From assembly GCF_007362955.1 (NCBI RefSeq), contig NZ_CP041696.1:434001-498000 (forward strand): a stretch of 64,000 bases of DNA, given 5' to 3'. The notes beneath the pieces were generated by a model. That model had not been told where the DNA came from, ran no database searches, and worked only from the letters and a program-made list of their open reading frames with translations. The stretch is from Lysinibacillus fusiformis (lineage in GTDB: Bacteria > Bacillota > Bacilli > Bacillales_A > Planococcaceae). Positions 27,741-37,900 of the stretch are shown here, piece after piece. Every line of letters starts with the position of its first letter. Positions within the stretch are counted from its first letter, which is position 1. Position numbers and translations under genes: made by a program.

Positions 27741-28207
27741 TCATCTGATTATAAACTAAAAACTGCTCAAAGGAATTGCTGTTAAGATTTTCAATACACA
27801 ATACCAATTATATTGAATAGCAAAAATCTTTTAACAACATTCATTCTTGCAAAAATACTCCATCCTTTAAAGTTATTCAATGCGCTATTAATTTAGCCTT
27901 CACTCGCCTTCTTTTCAAGCCACTCTCCTATATATATTCGTTCGATAACATCAAAACTTCCTTTTCATATCCTCAAGGAATCAATCACGAATATATTTAA
28001 CTACAATTTTGTCCACACACGGCTAAAGTCTATATCGACAATGCAGCGTTCATTTTTGAATTTGAAATCTGCTTTATAGACCTTATTATTTTATGCACGC
28101 TATCAATCTAAACGTTCCCAAAATATACATTTTTTATCAATAAAAATAAGTTATACTTATAATAGTATCTTGCCATAGAGATACACTAAAATAAGGAGAG
28201 GATATTT
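27741..28207. other. Intergenic region between alaS leader and chemoreceptor gene
   Basis: No coding frame is convincing. A TATAAT near 28155, with a weak TTATCA about 18 bases upstream, may serve the chemoreceptor gene, whose ribosome binding site is AAGGAGAGG at 28193-28201. I see nothing else in the remainder. Confidence 0.4.
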
Positions 28208-30196
28208 ATGTACAAGCAAAAACATCTGACAACAATGACGATTGGAAAAAAATTAGGCTTAACTTTTTTCTTTGCACTTGTCATTCCCAGCCTACTCATC
28301 GCTATAACGTCGTATTCAGTCGCAAAAAATGAAATATACGATACTATGCATACAAGTGCCTCACAAAATGTTACGGTTGTCGATGAATTTATCAACAAAC
28401 ATATCCAACCGATTGTAGAAGATGTGACTTACTTTGGCAACTCACTAACTGAGGCAACTATCTCTCAAGAAGAACGCGCAACCATCTTACAAAGTTTGCA
28501 GCAATATTTCGATACGAGTAAAGGGCTTGTTTCTTCATTTATTGGTACTGGAGATGGAGAGATGATTCAAGTTCCTAATCTTGGATTATCTGGAAAGAAA
28601 GATTTCGATCCACGGACACGGGATTGGTACAAGAACGCCATAGAAGCTCAAGGAGAAGTTGTTATATCCGACCCGCACAAATCTGCTTCATCAGGTGACT
28701 GGGTTGTGACGATTTCAAAAAAAATCAAAAATGCCGATGGTGTATTTGCCGTCAATCTTAAAATGGAAGAACTAGCAAATTTAATTGGTACTATACATAT
28801 TGGAAATGAAGGTTATGCATTTTTAGTAAGTCGTAATCAAGCAATTATTTCACACCCAACAATTGAAGTGGGTACAGATATTTCAGATGAGACTTGGGCA
28901 TCAGCAATGTTAGAGGGCACAGACAAATTTATTAACTACCGATTAGAGAATGAAGAAAAGCAAATGTTTGTACAACAAAATGCATTAACTGGATGGCATG
29001 TAGGTGGGGCGATGTCAGAAAGTGAAATATCTAATGCGACAAAACCTATATTTATTTCTACATTCATCGTTGTATGTCTTTCTATAGCATTATTCGGTGC
29101 AATTTTATATGTCATAATTCGCACAATTACACGCTCACTTGGCTCTATGATTGATGCAGCTAAAACGATGAGTGCGGGCGATTTGCGTGCTAAAGTGGTA
29201 AGCAAGAAAAAAGATGAAATCGGCGTTCTCGGAAAAGCCTTCCAAAAAATGAGCGATTCACTACGCGATGTATTATCACATATTCACGAAAAATCAACTT
29301 CACTACTTGCTTCATCAGAAGAATTGAGTGCGGTTACAGACGAAAACTCACGTGCTACAGAACGGGTGTCACAAGCTGCCATCGCCGTTTCTGAAGGTAT
29401 CGACAAGCAAACTGCCAAATTAGTAGCAAGCTTTGAAACACTTGAGCAAGTTTCAGATGACATTCATCAAATTTACGAAAACACAAATAGCTTAACGCAA
29501 AAAGCTGAAAAAGCTGAAGCAACTGCGGATATAGGTCAAAATGTCGTTGCATCTACTCAAAAACAAATGAGAACAATCGAGGGCAAAATTAACGAGCTTT
29601 CAACGGACATTACAACGGTGAATACGTATGTCAAAGAAATTGATGAAATTTTAGCAGTTATTACATCCATATCTGAACAAACGAATTTGTTGGCACTTAA
29701 TGCTGCCATTGAAGCAGCACGCGCAGGTGAACACGGTAAGGGCTTTGCGGTCGTAGCAGATGAAGTTCGAAAATTAGCCGAACAAACGAACCAATCATCT
29801 TCTCAAGTTCGTCAAATAATTACAGCTATTCAACGAGAGGCTTCAAAACTAGCAACCTCGATGGATACAAGTCATAGCGAAGTTACGAAAGGATTACAGA
29901 TGTTTACACAATCTGAAGAGAACTTCCATGAAATGAAAACATTTATTGAAGAAATTAACGATCAGCTCCATGACGTATTAGAAAAATCAAAAACGATTTC
30001 TGCAAATAGTCATCAAGTAGTAGGAGATATGAAAGTGATAGAAGACATTTCACTTTCTTCAAAAGATGAGGTGGAGGCAATGGCACAGGCGACTGTTAAA
30101 CAAGCATCCGCTATGCAAGAAATCGCTGCGACTGCTGAAGCACTAGAAAAATACGCAGAAGAATTGCAAGAAGAAGTACGTACATTTACGCTATAA
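28208..30196 (+). CDS. Methyl-accepting chemotaxis protein with dCACHE sensor
   Basis: This 662-residue receptor has a first membrane helix (about residues 19-38), an extracellular double CACHE ligand-binding domain with [11 protein letters not shown] and [18 protein letters not shown], a second helix (about 278-301), a HAMP domain, and a long cytoplasmic signalling coiled coil. The conserved tip [20 protein letters not shown], which binds CheW and CheA, is near residues 495-515. DPRTRDWY occurs in CACHE domains that bind amino acids, so an amino acid ligand is possible. Confidence 0.95.
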   Translation: MYKQKHLTTMTIGKKLGLTFFFALVIPSLLIAITSYSVAKNEIYDTMHTSASQNVTVVDEFINKHIQPIVEDVTYFGNSLTEATISQEERATILQSLQQYFDTSKGLVSSFIGTGDGEMIQVPNLGLSGKKDFDPRTRDWYKNAIEAQGEVVISDPHKSASSGDWVVTISKKIKNADGVFAVNLKMEELANLIGTIHIGNEGYAFLVSRNQAIISHPTIEVGTDISDETWASAMLEGTDKFINYRLENEEKQMFVQQNALTGWHVGGAMSESEISNATKPIFISTFIVVCLSIALFGAILYVIIRTITRSLGSMIDAAKTMSAGDLRAKVVSKKKDEIGVLGKAFQKMSDSLRDVLSHIHEKSTSLLASSEELSAVTDENSRATERVSQAAIAVSEGIDKQTAKLVASFETLEQVSDDIHQIYENTNSLTQKAEKAEATADIGQNVVASTQKQMRTIEGKINELSTDITTVNTYVKEIDEILAVITSISEQTNLLALNAAIEAARAGEHGKGFAVVADEVRKLAEQTNQSSSQVRQIITAIQREASKLATSMDTSHSEVTKGLQMFTQSEENFHEMKTFIEEINDQLHDVLEKSKTISANSHQVVGDMKVIEDISLSSKDEVEAMAQATVKQASAMQEIAATAEALEKYAEELQEEVRTFTL

Positions 30197-30199
30197 GTA

Positions 30200-30240
30200 A
30201 AAGAGCAAGAGAAATCAATATCGACTTCTCTCGCTCTTTT
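30200..30240 (+). terminator. Terminator of the chemoreceptor gene
   Basis: A 14-base inverted repeat (30200-30213 and 30226-30239, arms aaagagcaagagaa and ttctctcgctcttt, perfect) lies just after the stop and ends in TTTT. Confidence 0.85.
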
Positions 30241-30330
30241 GCACTTCATATAATCAAATATTTTTTCTATGTCCTCACTTATTCAAATTAAAACCTTCAA
30301 AATTAATAATGTTTTACTGGCAACAATTAT

Positions 30331-31764
30331 TTATTTTTCACTTAAAAAGTCTTCCACTCGTTTCACTAAATATTCCCTATTATAAGATTGATAAAGTAAG
30401 CTCGATAAGCGCACAGGATCTCCAAAGAAATAGCGTTCATACAGTGTTTGCCTTGTGCCAAAGTTACTCATCGTTAAATCCCAAGCAAGCCGGAATTTTC
30501 TCACACGATCCTCCCCACCCTCACGAGATGATTGTAAATAATGTTCTAAGTCACCATCATCTGCTATAAACGCCTTTTCACTCGGAATTGACATTAACCC
30601 ACTTGCCCCGAGCAACTGGATTATTTCCGTAAAGGTCGGATATACTTTAGGAAAAATTTGAATAGCGACTTGCAGTGTAGGACGATCAGGTCTTAAAAAG
30701 CCAAATGTATCGCGCTTTGCGTCTATTTCAGATTTTAACAGAAGTGCCTTCATCGTTTCCAGTGTTACAATGACTTCTACAACCTTTTGCTGAACATGTT
30801 GGTAATCACCGATGTTTATCGTATCCACAATTGACTGCACTACACCTAGAACAAATTCAGTCTTTGCAATTTGGCGCGACAAAACTTGATGCAAAGTGAA
30901 TGCTTGGAAACCACTAACATTCATAAAGTTATTCGCAACTTCCACATTTTCATAATAAAATACGCGTTCCCACGGCACTAAGACACGATCAAAGACGACA
31001 ATAGTATCCATTTCCTCAAAGCGGGCACTTAACGGGTTATCGAAAGTTGATTCGCCACCTACAAATGACTGCCTACATAAAAATTTCAAACCCTCCGTAT
31101 TACTCGGAATCGAAAAACCAAAACCTTTCCCTTCGTCATAGCCATTTGTCGATAATACGAGGAGCTCATCGGTAATTCCACCTTGTGTTGCGAGCAACCT
31201 CGCCCCTTTAATAACTAAACCTTGATTCGTTTTCTCTACAATTTTAGCTGCAATTGTTAAGTCTTCATCTTCATAATAATATCTTTGCCTATTTACTTGT
31301 GGCTCAATAAATGTATGCGTCATCGTAAGATCATGCTCCCGAGCATATTCATAAAAGTTAAGTAAGTGATCTGGAAAACAATTAGGTTTATCTTTTAAAT
31401 AATCCGCGGCTGATGCTAGCGCCATTAGTGTGGTATTCATATAATCAGGACTTCTTCCCATAAAACCATGGCTAGATAAAGCCCACTCCCGGGCTGCATG
31501 ACGTCTTTTCACTAAATCTTCGGGTGTCACAACTTGAAGGAAAGACATACCTACCCGCTGCTTAGTGGTTGGTGACACATAGGTCATACGATCATGTAAC
31601 GCCTCATCAAACTGTAAATCAAAGAGCCTTGCCTGACTCTGTATAACGCCTTTAAATGCTGGATGCTCTGAAACCTTTCCCTTAATAATTTCCCCATCTA
31701 ACGATAGATACGTTTGCAATGCATCAATCCGATCAATATATTGCTGTCCTGTAATTGCTGGCAT
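30331..31764 (-). CDS. 4-hydroxyphenylacetate 3-monooxygenase oxygenase component family (HpaB/YoaI)
   Basis: HpaB proteins are FADH2-dependent aromatic hydroxylases fed by a separate flavin reductase. The 477-residue protein has the family start GQQYIDRIDALQ, ARRWALSSHGFMGRSPDYMN-like AREWALSSHGFMGRSPDYMN, VLSTNGYDEGKGFGFSIPSN, DTIVVFDRVLVPWERVF and the C-terminal LGASGLMSIPSEKAF. It resembles YoaI of B. subtilis. No reductase (HpaC) is nearby, so the true substrate is uncertain. It stands alone. Confidence 0.88.
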   Translation of the reverse strand: MPAITGQQYIDRIDALQTYLSLDGEIIKGKVSEHPAFKGVIQSQARLFDLQFDEALHDRMTYVSPTTKQRVGMSFLQVVTPEDLVKRRHAAREWALSSHGFMGRSPDYMNTTLMALASAADYLKDKPNCFPDHLLNFYEYAREHDLTMTHTFIEPQVNRQRYYYEDEDLTIAAKIVEKTNQGLVIKGARLLATQGGITDELLVLSTNGYDEGKGFGFSIPSNTEGLKFLCRQSFVGGESTFDNPLSARFEEMDTIVVFDRVLVPWERVFYYENVEVANNFMNVSGFQAFTLHQVLSRQIAKTEFVLGVVQSIVDTINIGDYQHVQQKVVEVIVTLETMKALLLKSEIDAKRDTFGFLRPDRPTLQVAIQIFPKVYPTFTEIIQLLGASGLMSIPSEKAFIADDGDLEHYLQSSREGGEDRVRKFRLAWDLTMSNFGTRQTLYERYFFGDPVRLSSLLYQSYNREYLVKRVEDFLSEK

Positions 31765-32113
31765 ACATTCACCCCTAATTGTTCCCTATTGTTTTATACT
31801 GATTAATATATGAATTTTCACCATAATCTGTTCCTCAACAACTTAATCTGTATTATATCAACACCTCAAAAACAACAATCTGTATTACTTTATAAATACA
31901 GTTGAAAATTTTACGTATTGCATGATTTATCAGTTATATTAGAAGAAAACGGTTCCAGTAAGCACTTTTAAAACAAGTTCATTTTTGTGACATATTCATT
32001 AAAAATCCTTCTTTTATTAGTACAACCTCACTAGATTTTTAGAACAGGCGGGTGTATGATAACATCGTAAACAAAGCAAATACAACATTTAAACAAAAAA
32101 GGAGAAAATATAC
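31765..32113. other. Gap with repeated AATCTGTATTA motif
   Basis: AATCTGTATTA occurs twice in the same direction, near 31846 and 31880, and the second is part of a small inverted repeat CTGTAT...ATACAG. These lie upstream of the HpaB-family gene and could be an operator. The rest is AT-rich. A TATGAT near 32056 and GGAG at 32101 precede the small gene. Confidence 0.35.
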
Positions 32114-32302
32114 ATGAATTCTCAAATCATTTCTTACGTAGCTAAAATGGAAGCTGCATTAATGAACAGCATGGAAGATCACAACGAAGAGAACTTATTG
32201 TTCTCTATTGCCTCCAACATAATCGCGCAAGAAAAAGACCAATATAAAAATGTTTGCCAAGCATACGAAGTTGTCAAACACCACTTAATCGGCTTACACT
32301 AA
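32114..32302 (+). CDS. Small protein of unknown function, 62 residues
   Basis: The frame starts with ATG nine bases after AAAGGAG and has a plausible coding composition. The 62-residue peptide (starts MNSQIISYVAKMEAALMNSM) is predicted mostly helical and amphipathic, with no membrane segment or cysteine pair beyond one Cys near residue 50. I do not recognise it. The clear ribosome binding site and the long perfect hairpin just downstream suggest a real short transcript, flanked by minus-strand genes on both sides. Confidence 0.7.
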   Translation: MNSQIISYVAKMEAALMNSMEDHNEENLLFSIASNIIAQEKDQYKNVCQAYEVVKHHLIGLH

Positions 32303-32338
32303 TTTCTTGTATACTGAACATCGCTAACAACTAAACTA

Positions 32339-32388
32339 CTACACAACAAACCCGCATCTTATCACGAGGATGCGGGTTTGTTGTGTAG
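32339..32388. terminator. Perfect 20-base inverted repeat after the 62-residue gene
   Basis: Arms at 32339-32358 and 32369-32388 are exact reverse complements with a ten-base loop. They contain CCCGCATC and GATGCGGG. The hairpin lies between two convergent genes and probably terminates from both sides, though its T-tract is interrupted. Confidence 0.75.
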
Positions 32389-32433
32389 CAATTGAAAAAC
32401 CCAATCCACTTTTAAAGCAGATTGGGCAATAGG

Positions 32434-34134
32434 CTATCTCGCAAATGGAGAAACCATTTTTTGAAATTGAGCAAATGTTGTTTTTTGATCGCTATACAAG
32501 CGTTTTATTTGATACACATCATCATATGGATTGTTATAGCCAGGTATTGTTGAAAACGCCATTGTAAAACCAGCTTCTTTTACAGCATAAATCGTATTTG
32601 AATTATATTGACCAAATGGATAGGCAAATGCTTTGGCACCAGGGATTATTGTTAAACTACGCTGTAAATCCTGTACAACTTCATGGTATGGAACGAGCAG
32701 CATCTTTCCTTTATTCCCCACAATATCATGTAAATTATACGTATGTGACTCGTACATAAAAACATCTTGCATATTGGCCATATCCTGTCGGGAGATTGCC
32801 TGTAAGTCTTTATAATCAAACATTTGCTCCGCTGGCGAATATTCATTACGATACGTAATTAAAAATTGCGTCGCTTGAAAGCCATGCTTTTTTAGTACAG
32901 GATACGCATATTCACGTGTTGATAATAAACCATCATCAAATGTTAATACGATGGAGTACGCTGGCAATGTAATTTCATTACGCATAAAACGTAATAATTC
33001 ATCTGTACTTACCGTTTCATAATTTTTGTTTTTTAAATACTGCATTTCATTGGCAAACTGAGTATCCGTCATTGTCGTGCTAACATTTTTAAACCGCCCA
33101 AGTTCATGGTCTTTTAAGAAATGATGATACATCATCACAGGTACTCCTCGATCCATTGCTACCTTCGAACTATGAATATAACCTTCACGTCCTCCAAGCG
33201 TAGTTACATACCAATTCGCTTCTTTTCGCAAAATCGGATAACGGCGATTTGTATCTAGTTTCGCGAATGGTTGTAAACTACCTGAAGAACGATCATAAAT
33301 ATCATTATTACCAGAAATAGGAATGAAATATTGGTTTTGCACCGCGTTATCTTTCCCTATATTTTTATAGGCAGGTGTATGGACAAATTTCACCTTTGAT
33401 TTTTCAGCATAGACAAAGGTCTTGCCCCATCGCACTTGTACATAGGTCGCGTCTTCCGCATTTGTCACCTCTAGCTGTTGTCCTTTTAATAAAGTAGCTA
33501 TGGCCATCACATGATTTTCTCGGCGCAAATCATAAAGTACTGTGTTTTCTACCGCTTCAATATAGCCATTTTGCTTACTTGGCAAAGTTGGTTTAGGTTT
33601 CTCAGTCGGCTTTGTTGACGTATTTGTTGATTCTTCGCCTTTTTCTTCTTCAACAAACTTACTATGTACATACCCTAGTCGTCCGTTTACAGCAATACCA
33701 TACCAAGTGCCCATTCTACTATAAATAGGGAAACGAACACCCTCGGACAATGTTGCAAACTGTACCAATTTGTTACCAGTATTATCGTAAATTGGCGCGA
33801 CACTTGTTGCCACTATATAATCTTTTATCTTTACATCTGCTGGCACCGTGTTTTTATACATTGTTGTTGGCACAACAGTTGTATAACGTTTATCCACGTA
33901 GCCATAATGACCGCCCCAACGAATTTGCCACCAATTGGCTCCGTAATCTTTTGTTACAACAAAGGTTTGTCCCGCTGATAATGTGCCCTCTTGTACAAGT
34001 GAGCCTGAACGATTATCAAAGACAGTCGCTTCTTCATTTATCTGAATGACCTTATTATTTGCTTGTGCCTCTTGTGCAAACGGTAAAAGCAGCATAAATA
34101 GAAGCAAAAAAACGATGCGTTTCACTTTCTTCAC
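32434..34134 (-). CDS. Secreted polysaccharide deacetylase with SH3 repeats
   Basis: The 566-residue protein has a signal peptide (about residues 1-25, ending AQEAQA), four SH3-like repeats of the bacterial type, and a C-terminal NodB deacetylase domain. The catalytic LTFDDGLLSTREYAYPVLKK lies near residue 400 (two motifs), followed by YESHTYNLHD and FAYPFGQYN. The HTxxLH spacing resembles IcaB/PgaB enzymes that deacetylate poly-N-acetylglucosamine, rather than peptidoglycan deacetylases. SH3 domains should hold it at the wall. Confidence 0.9.
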   Translation of the reverse strand: MKKVKRIVFLLLFMLLLPFAQEAQANNKVIQINEEATVFDNRSGSLVQEGTLSAGQTFVVTKDYGANWWQIRWGGHYGYVDKRYTTVVPTTMYKNTVPADVKIKDYIVATSVAPIYDNTGNKLVQFATLSEGVRFPIYSRMGTWYGIAVNGRLGYVHSKFVEEEKGEESTNTSTKPTEKPKPTLPSKQNGYIEAVENTVLYDLRRENHVMAIATLLKGQQLEVTNAEDATYVQVRWGKTFVYAEKSKVKFVHTPAYKNIGKDNAVQNQYFIPISGNNDIYDRSSGSLQPFAKLDTNRRYPILRKEANWYVTTLGGREGYIHSSKVAMDRGVPVMMYHHFLKDHELGRFKNVSTTMTDTQFANEMQYLKNKNYETVSTDELLRFMRNEITLPAYSIVLTFDDGLLSTREYAYPVLKKHGFQATQFLITYRNEYSPAEQMFDYKDLQAISRQDMANMQDVFMYESHTYNLHDIVGNKGKMLLVPYHEVVQDLQRSLTIIPGAKAFAYPFGQYNSNTIYAVKEAGFTMAFSTIPGYNNPYDDVYQIKRLYSDQKTTFAQFQKMVSPFAR

Positions 34135-34150
34135 CTCATAAATCTAATAT

Positions 34151-36592
34151 TTAATTTACTTCATCCATAAAATCATACGGTGAAACACCATCCATTCCAA
34201 TCATTGGATGAATAAGTGGCATTGTGTCTACCGTGAGCTTCAGAGAGATTACTTGCTTCCCTTCCTGCAATGTTTCCTTAGTCGGAGACGCTTCTACGAC
34301 CTCCACAATTTCCTCCGTTGCTTCCATCGGATTAAGTCGTGCCCGCAACGAAGTAAATCGTTGTAAATCATCTGTACGCTGTAAGCCACCCGCTAACACG
34401 TCAGGTTCCCCACATAAAATCAAGAAATTTTTCGCCCTTGTAATGCCCGTATATAACAAATTACGACGCAACATTTTTGAATAACCTCGTACTACTGGCA
34501 TAATAACAGTTTGAAACTCTGAACCCTGCGATTTGTGTATAGAGCAACAATAGGCAAGTGTCAATTGATTAAGATCACTGCGTTGATAGGTAACTTCAAT
34601 GCCATCGAAAGAAACTACGAGTAAGTCCTGCTTCTCGATCGTTTCTTTTGCCTTAATGATACTAATCACTTCGCCCATATCTCCGTTAAAGACGTTGCTT
34701 TCTGGTTGATTGACAAGCTGAAGCACTTTATCTTTTATGCGATACGTTACATCACCAAAGACAAGTTCTTTTCTTGAGCCTGTATCATTTGGATTGATGA
34801 GCTCTTGGATCATCTTATTTAAGTTATCAATTCCCGCTGGTCCTTTATACATGGGCGCTAGTACTTGAATATTTCGAATTTCTTGCCCTTTTGTTACAGC
34901 ACTCTTGACAACCTGTGTGACTACACTTGCCACCTGTTCTGATGATGCTTTAATAAATGAACGATCTGATGTTTTCACTGTTAAATCATTGGGTATCGTA
35001 CCGCGTTTTATTTGGTGGGCAAGTTCGATAATTGTTGAGCCTTCTGCCTGGCGATAAACATCTGTTAATTCCACCGTGGGAATTTGCTGAGAGGCGAGTA
35101 AATCTTTCAATACTTGTCCTGGACCTACTGGTGGTAGTTGATCCTGATCACCTACAAACACTACCTGTACATCCTCATGTAATGATTTCAATAATTGATG
35201 TGCAAGCCATGTATCAACCATTGACATTTCATCAACAATAATAAGCTTACCCGTCACTTCGCGTTCGGTTTCTTCTTCTTTTTCCTGCCCTGTAAAACCT
35301 AATAACCGATGTATCGTCATTGCAGGTAGCTCTGTCGACTCTGATAAACGCTTCGCTGCCCGTCCAGTCGGTGCACATAGAATAATGGGGAATGGCTCTT
35401 CCTTTTGTGCATATTCTTTTGGATTTAGTGATAGCCCATGTAGCTTTGCATAGACTTCAACGACACCTCGTACAACGGTTGTTTTCCCTGTTCCTGGTCC
35501 ACCTGTTAAAATCATGACTGCTGAGTTTAGGGCTTGCTCAATCGCGTATGCTTGTGTTTCTGCATATGTGACATTTAGAAACTCTTCAGTTTCACCAATT
35601 GCCTTGCGAATTTCATCCTTACTAAAATGTTCAGCCTTACTGTTCCGTTCGGTTAACGCTAAAATTTTCGATGCAATGCCGACTTCTGAAAAATATAAGG
35701 ATGGCAAATAAAGTCTAGTTTCTTCGCCATAGATTTTATTTTCCTCACGCATTTCAATACAGGCCTTTGAAATGGCTTCAAAAGGAATTTCCTCGCGTTG
35801 ACTTTGTTCAAGCATGTCCTTTACCTGTGGTAATACATGCTCGGCATCTAAATATACATGGCCATCTGATAGCGCTGCTGCATTTAGAATATGGAAAATA
35901 GCAGCTTTTATACGGTCAGGGTGATTGCCGGTAATGCCCAATTTTGCACCAAGCTCGTCCGCACGTAAAAATCCAACACCATCAATATCTTCAATAAGAC
36001 GATATGGATTTTCTGTCAATAACTCGATGGCTTCCGTACGATACGTTTGGTAAATTTTCATGCCAAGCTGTGGTCCAAAGCCCCATTCATTGAGCTGAAT
36101 CATCACACGTTCTAAACCAAGATTTTGTTCAATCGTCCGATGAATGACCTCTTTTTTATCCGCAGATAACCGAGGGACAACATCGAGTGCGTTTGGATCC
36201 TCTAAAATTAGACGTAATGCATTCGCACCTAGTTTTTCAACAATTGTTTCAGCTGTTTTTCTGCCAATTCCAACAAATAAGTCACTCGATAAGTAATGTA
36301 CGATCCCCTGCTCCGTTGCTGGTACTTCTTTTGCAAACGTCTCAATTTGAAATTGTACACCATATTTTGGATGTTGTCTCAAGATTCCAGTAAATCGATA
36401 CTGTTCATCCATTTGCAGTGGCGGAAAATAGCCAACAACAATAATTTCCTTATCGTCATATTGTAAGTTCGTTTCTTGAATTTTCACACGGACAATTGAA
36501 TACATATTTTGCGCATTATGAAAAATCGAGACGATAGGACGTCCGAGAATAAAAAACTTATTCAGCTCAAATAAATCTAGATTTTCTGCCAT
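34151..36592 (-). CDS. recD2: RecD2 ATP-dependent DNA helicase
   Basis: RecD2 is a 5'-3' superfamily 1B helicase working in replication and repair without RecBC. The 813-residue protein has the long N-terminal region with helix-hairpin-helix motifs (GIGRKTAETIVEKLG, DIDGVGFLRADELGAKLG) and the helicase core: Walker A ILTGGPGTGKTTVV near residue 364, DEMSMVD, GDQDQLPPVGPG, and CSIHKSQGSEFQTVIMPV. B. subtilis YrrC is the counterpart, at the same place before yrrB, which here is displaced by three inserted plus-strand units. Confidence 0.95.
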   Translation of the reverse strand: MAENLDLFELNKFFILGRPIVSIFHNAQNMYSIVRVKIQETNLQYDDKEIIVVGYFPPLQMDEQYRFTGILRQHPKYGVQFQIETFAKEVPATEQGIVHYLSSDLFVGIGRKTAETIVEKLGANALRLILEDPNALDVVPRLSADKKEVIHRTIEQNLGLERVMIQLNEWGFGPQLGMKIYQTYRTEAIELLTENPYRLIEDIDGVGFLRADELGAKLGITGNHPDRIKAAIFHILNAAALSDGHVYLDAEHVLPQVKDMLEQSQREEIPFEAISKACIEMREENKIYGEETRLYLPSLYFSEVGIASKILALTERNSKAEHFSKDEIRKAIGETEEFLNVTYAETQAYAIEQALNSAVMILTGGPGTGKTTVVRGVVEVYAKLHGLSLNPKEYAQKEEPFPIILCAPTGRAAKRLSESTELPAMTIHRLLGFTGQEKEEETEREVTGKLIIVDEMSMVDTWLAHQLLKSLHEDVQVVFVGDQDQLPPVGPGQVLKDLLASQQIPTVELTDVYRQAEGSTIIELAHQIKRGTIPNDLTVKTSDRSFIKASSEQVASVVTQVVKSAVTKGQEIRNIQVLAPMYKGPAGIDNLNKMIQELINPNDTGSRKELVFGDVTYRIKDKVLQLVNQPESNVFNGDMGEVISIIKAKETIEKQDLLVVSFDGIEVTYQRSDLNQLTLAYCCSIHKSQGSEFQTVIMPVVRGYSKMLRRNLLYTGITRAKNFLILCGEPDVLAGGLQRTDDLQRFTSLRARLNPMEATEEIVEVVEASPTKETLQEGKQVISLKLTVDTMPLIHPMIGMDGVSPYDFMDEVN

Positions 36593-36777
36593 TTTTCGTT
36601 CGTCCCTTTCTCGTTCATTTCAATCTTTTTATTTTACCACAGCATGCCTAGAAATATCGTTTTAAGATGGAAATCAGTCCGATCTTTTAACATTATTTTG
36701 ACAAATGACAATTCACGGCTATTTTAACAATTTCCATGCTATGATAGATTGAATGAATGTGTAATGTGGGAAGGATT

Positions 36778-37554
36778 GTGGAACTATTGGAATTTAGACC
36801 TTGCATCGATTTACACGATGGCAAAGTAAAACAAATTGTTGGTAGTACACTTGGCCATGAAGATCAAGAAGTTGTTGAAAATTTCATTTCTACTCATGGA
36901 TCTAGTTACTATGCCAATATGTTTGCGAAAGACCAGTTAACAGGTGGTCATGTCATTATGCTTGGGAGCGGAAACGAAGACGCAGCGTTTGCAGCACTAA
37001 GTGCTTATCCTGGTGGTTTACAAGTTGGTGGTGGCATAAACTCTAAAAATGCACAGAAATACATTGATGCAGGTGCTTCACATGTTATTGTGACTTCGTT
37101 TATTTTCCATGATGGTAAGCTCGATATTGTCCGCTTAGAACAATTAGTAAAAGCTGTTGGAAAAGAACATCTTGTTATTGATTTAAGTTGCCGTATGCGT
37201 GATGGTAAATGGTTTGTTGTAACTGATAAATGGACGAAATTTAGCGATTTTGAAGTGAATGCTGATTCGATTGCCTATATAGAGGGCTTTTGCGATGAAC
37301 TACTTATTCACGCTGTTGATGTGGAGGGAAAAAAGGGTGGCATACAAGAAAGCTTAGTACGCGATTTAGCTACCTGGGCTTCGATTCCAACAACCTACGC
37401 AGGCGGTGTTCGTTCTCTAGACGATTTGAAAAAATTTGAGGACATTGCGGATGGTAAGCTCCATGTGACAATCGGTAGTGCCTTATCTATTTTTGGTGGA
37501 GATTTACTTTATTCAGACGTTGTAAAATACTGTAAAAAGGACGGGGTAGTGTGA
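36778..37554 (+). CDS. HisA of eukaryotic type (ProFAR isomerase)
   Basis: HisA isomerises ProFAR to PRFAR in histidine synthesis. This TIM-barrel protein matches the fungal and plant form (yeast His6) rather than bacterial HisA: FRPCIDLHDGKVKQIVGS, SSYYANMF, GLQVGGGINSKNAQ, HVIVTSFIF, LVIDLSCR, LLIHAVDVEGKKGGI, TTYAGGVRSLDDL and SALSIFGGDLL. No other his gene is in the window, although a hisZ-like or hisS gene is further on. Start is uncertain: GTG at 36778, close to GGGAAGG, TTG at 36787, or ATG at 36757. It overlaps the next gene by four bases. Confidence 0.85.
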   Translation: MELLEFRPCIDLHDGKVKQIVGSTLGHEDQEVVENFISTHGSSYYANMFAKDQLTGGHVIMLGSGNEDAAFAALSAYPGGLQVGGGINSKNAQKYIDAGASHVIVTSFIFHDGKLDIVRLEQLVKAVGKEHLVIDLSCRMRDGKWFVVTDKWTKFSDFEVNADSIAYIEGFCDELLIHAVDVEGKKGGIQESLVRDLATWASIPTTYAGGVRSLDDLKKFEDIADGKLHVTIGSALSIFGGDLLYSDVVKYCKKDGVV

Positions 37555-37838
37555 AACTTATATATAAAGATTACGTTTTTCCATTCAATGAAACAAATTT
37601 AGAACGAATTATTGACGGCAAGTATTTTAAAGTGAATACTTTTGATGAAGCTCTATCATTACAGGTACAACTTGATAACGAGCAAATGTTACTAGAATTT
37701 TCAAAATCATTGAAAGCAACATGTGGCTTCTTACGTGATCAAGAAAACGAACCTTATATCGGCACATATATCGATTTACAAATATTTGTCGAGGAGTTTA
37801 ATAAACGTTACAACTTAAATGCTGAAATTATCGTATAA
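37551..37838 (+). CDS. Unrecognised 95-residue protein coupled to HisA
   Basis: It starts with GTG overlapping the HisA stop by four bases (GTGA), so it should be translated with it. The 95-residue protein begins VKLIYKDYVFPFNETNLERI and has alternating strands and helices, with one Cys in KATCGFLRD and a central LDNEQMLLEFSK. There is no signal peptide or membrane helix. I do not recognise the family. The tight coupling points to a job linked to the HisA-like enzyme. Confidence 0.75.
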   Translation: MKLIYKDYVFPFNETNLERIIDGKYFKVNTFDEALSLQVQLDNEQMLLEFSKSLKATCGFLRDQENEPYIGTYIDLQIFVEEFNKRYNLNAEIIV

Positions 37839-37846
37839 TGCTAGAC

Positions 37847-37876
37847 AAACCTATCTCCCCTGTTGAAGATAGGTTT
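37847..37876 (+). terminator. Terminator after the HisA/95-residue operon
   Basis: A perfect ten-base inverted repeat, AAACCTATCT (37847-37856) and AGATAGGTTT (37867-37876), lies eight bases past the stop. The T-tract is short. Confidence 0.65.
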
Positions 37877-37900
37877 CAGACTGTACTCAAAGAAATGAAC

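Noticed and set aside
27538..27807. 89-residue minus-strand frame upstream of alaS
   Set aside because: It lies over the T-box leader and promoter and has no ribosome binding site of note.
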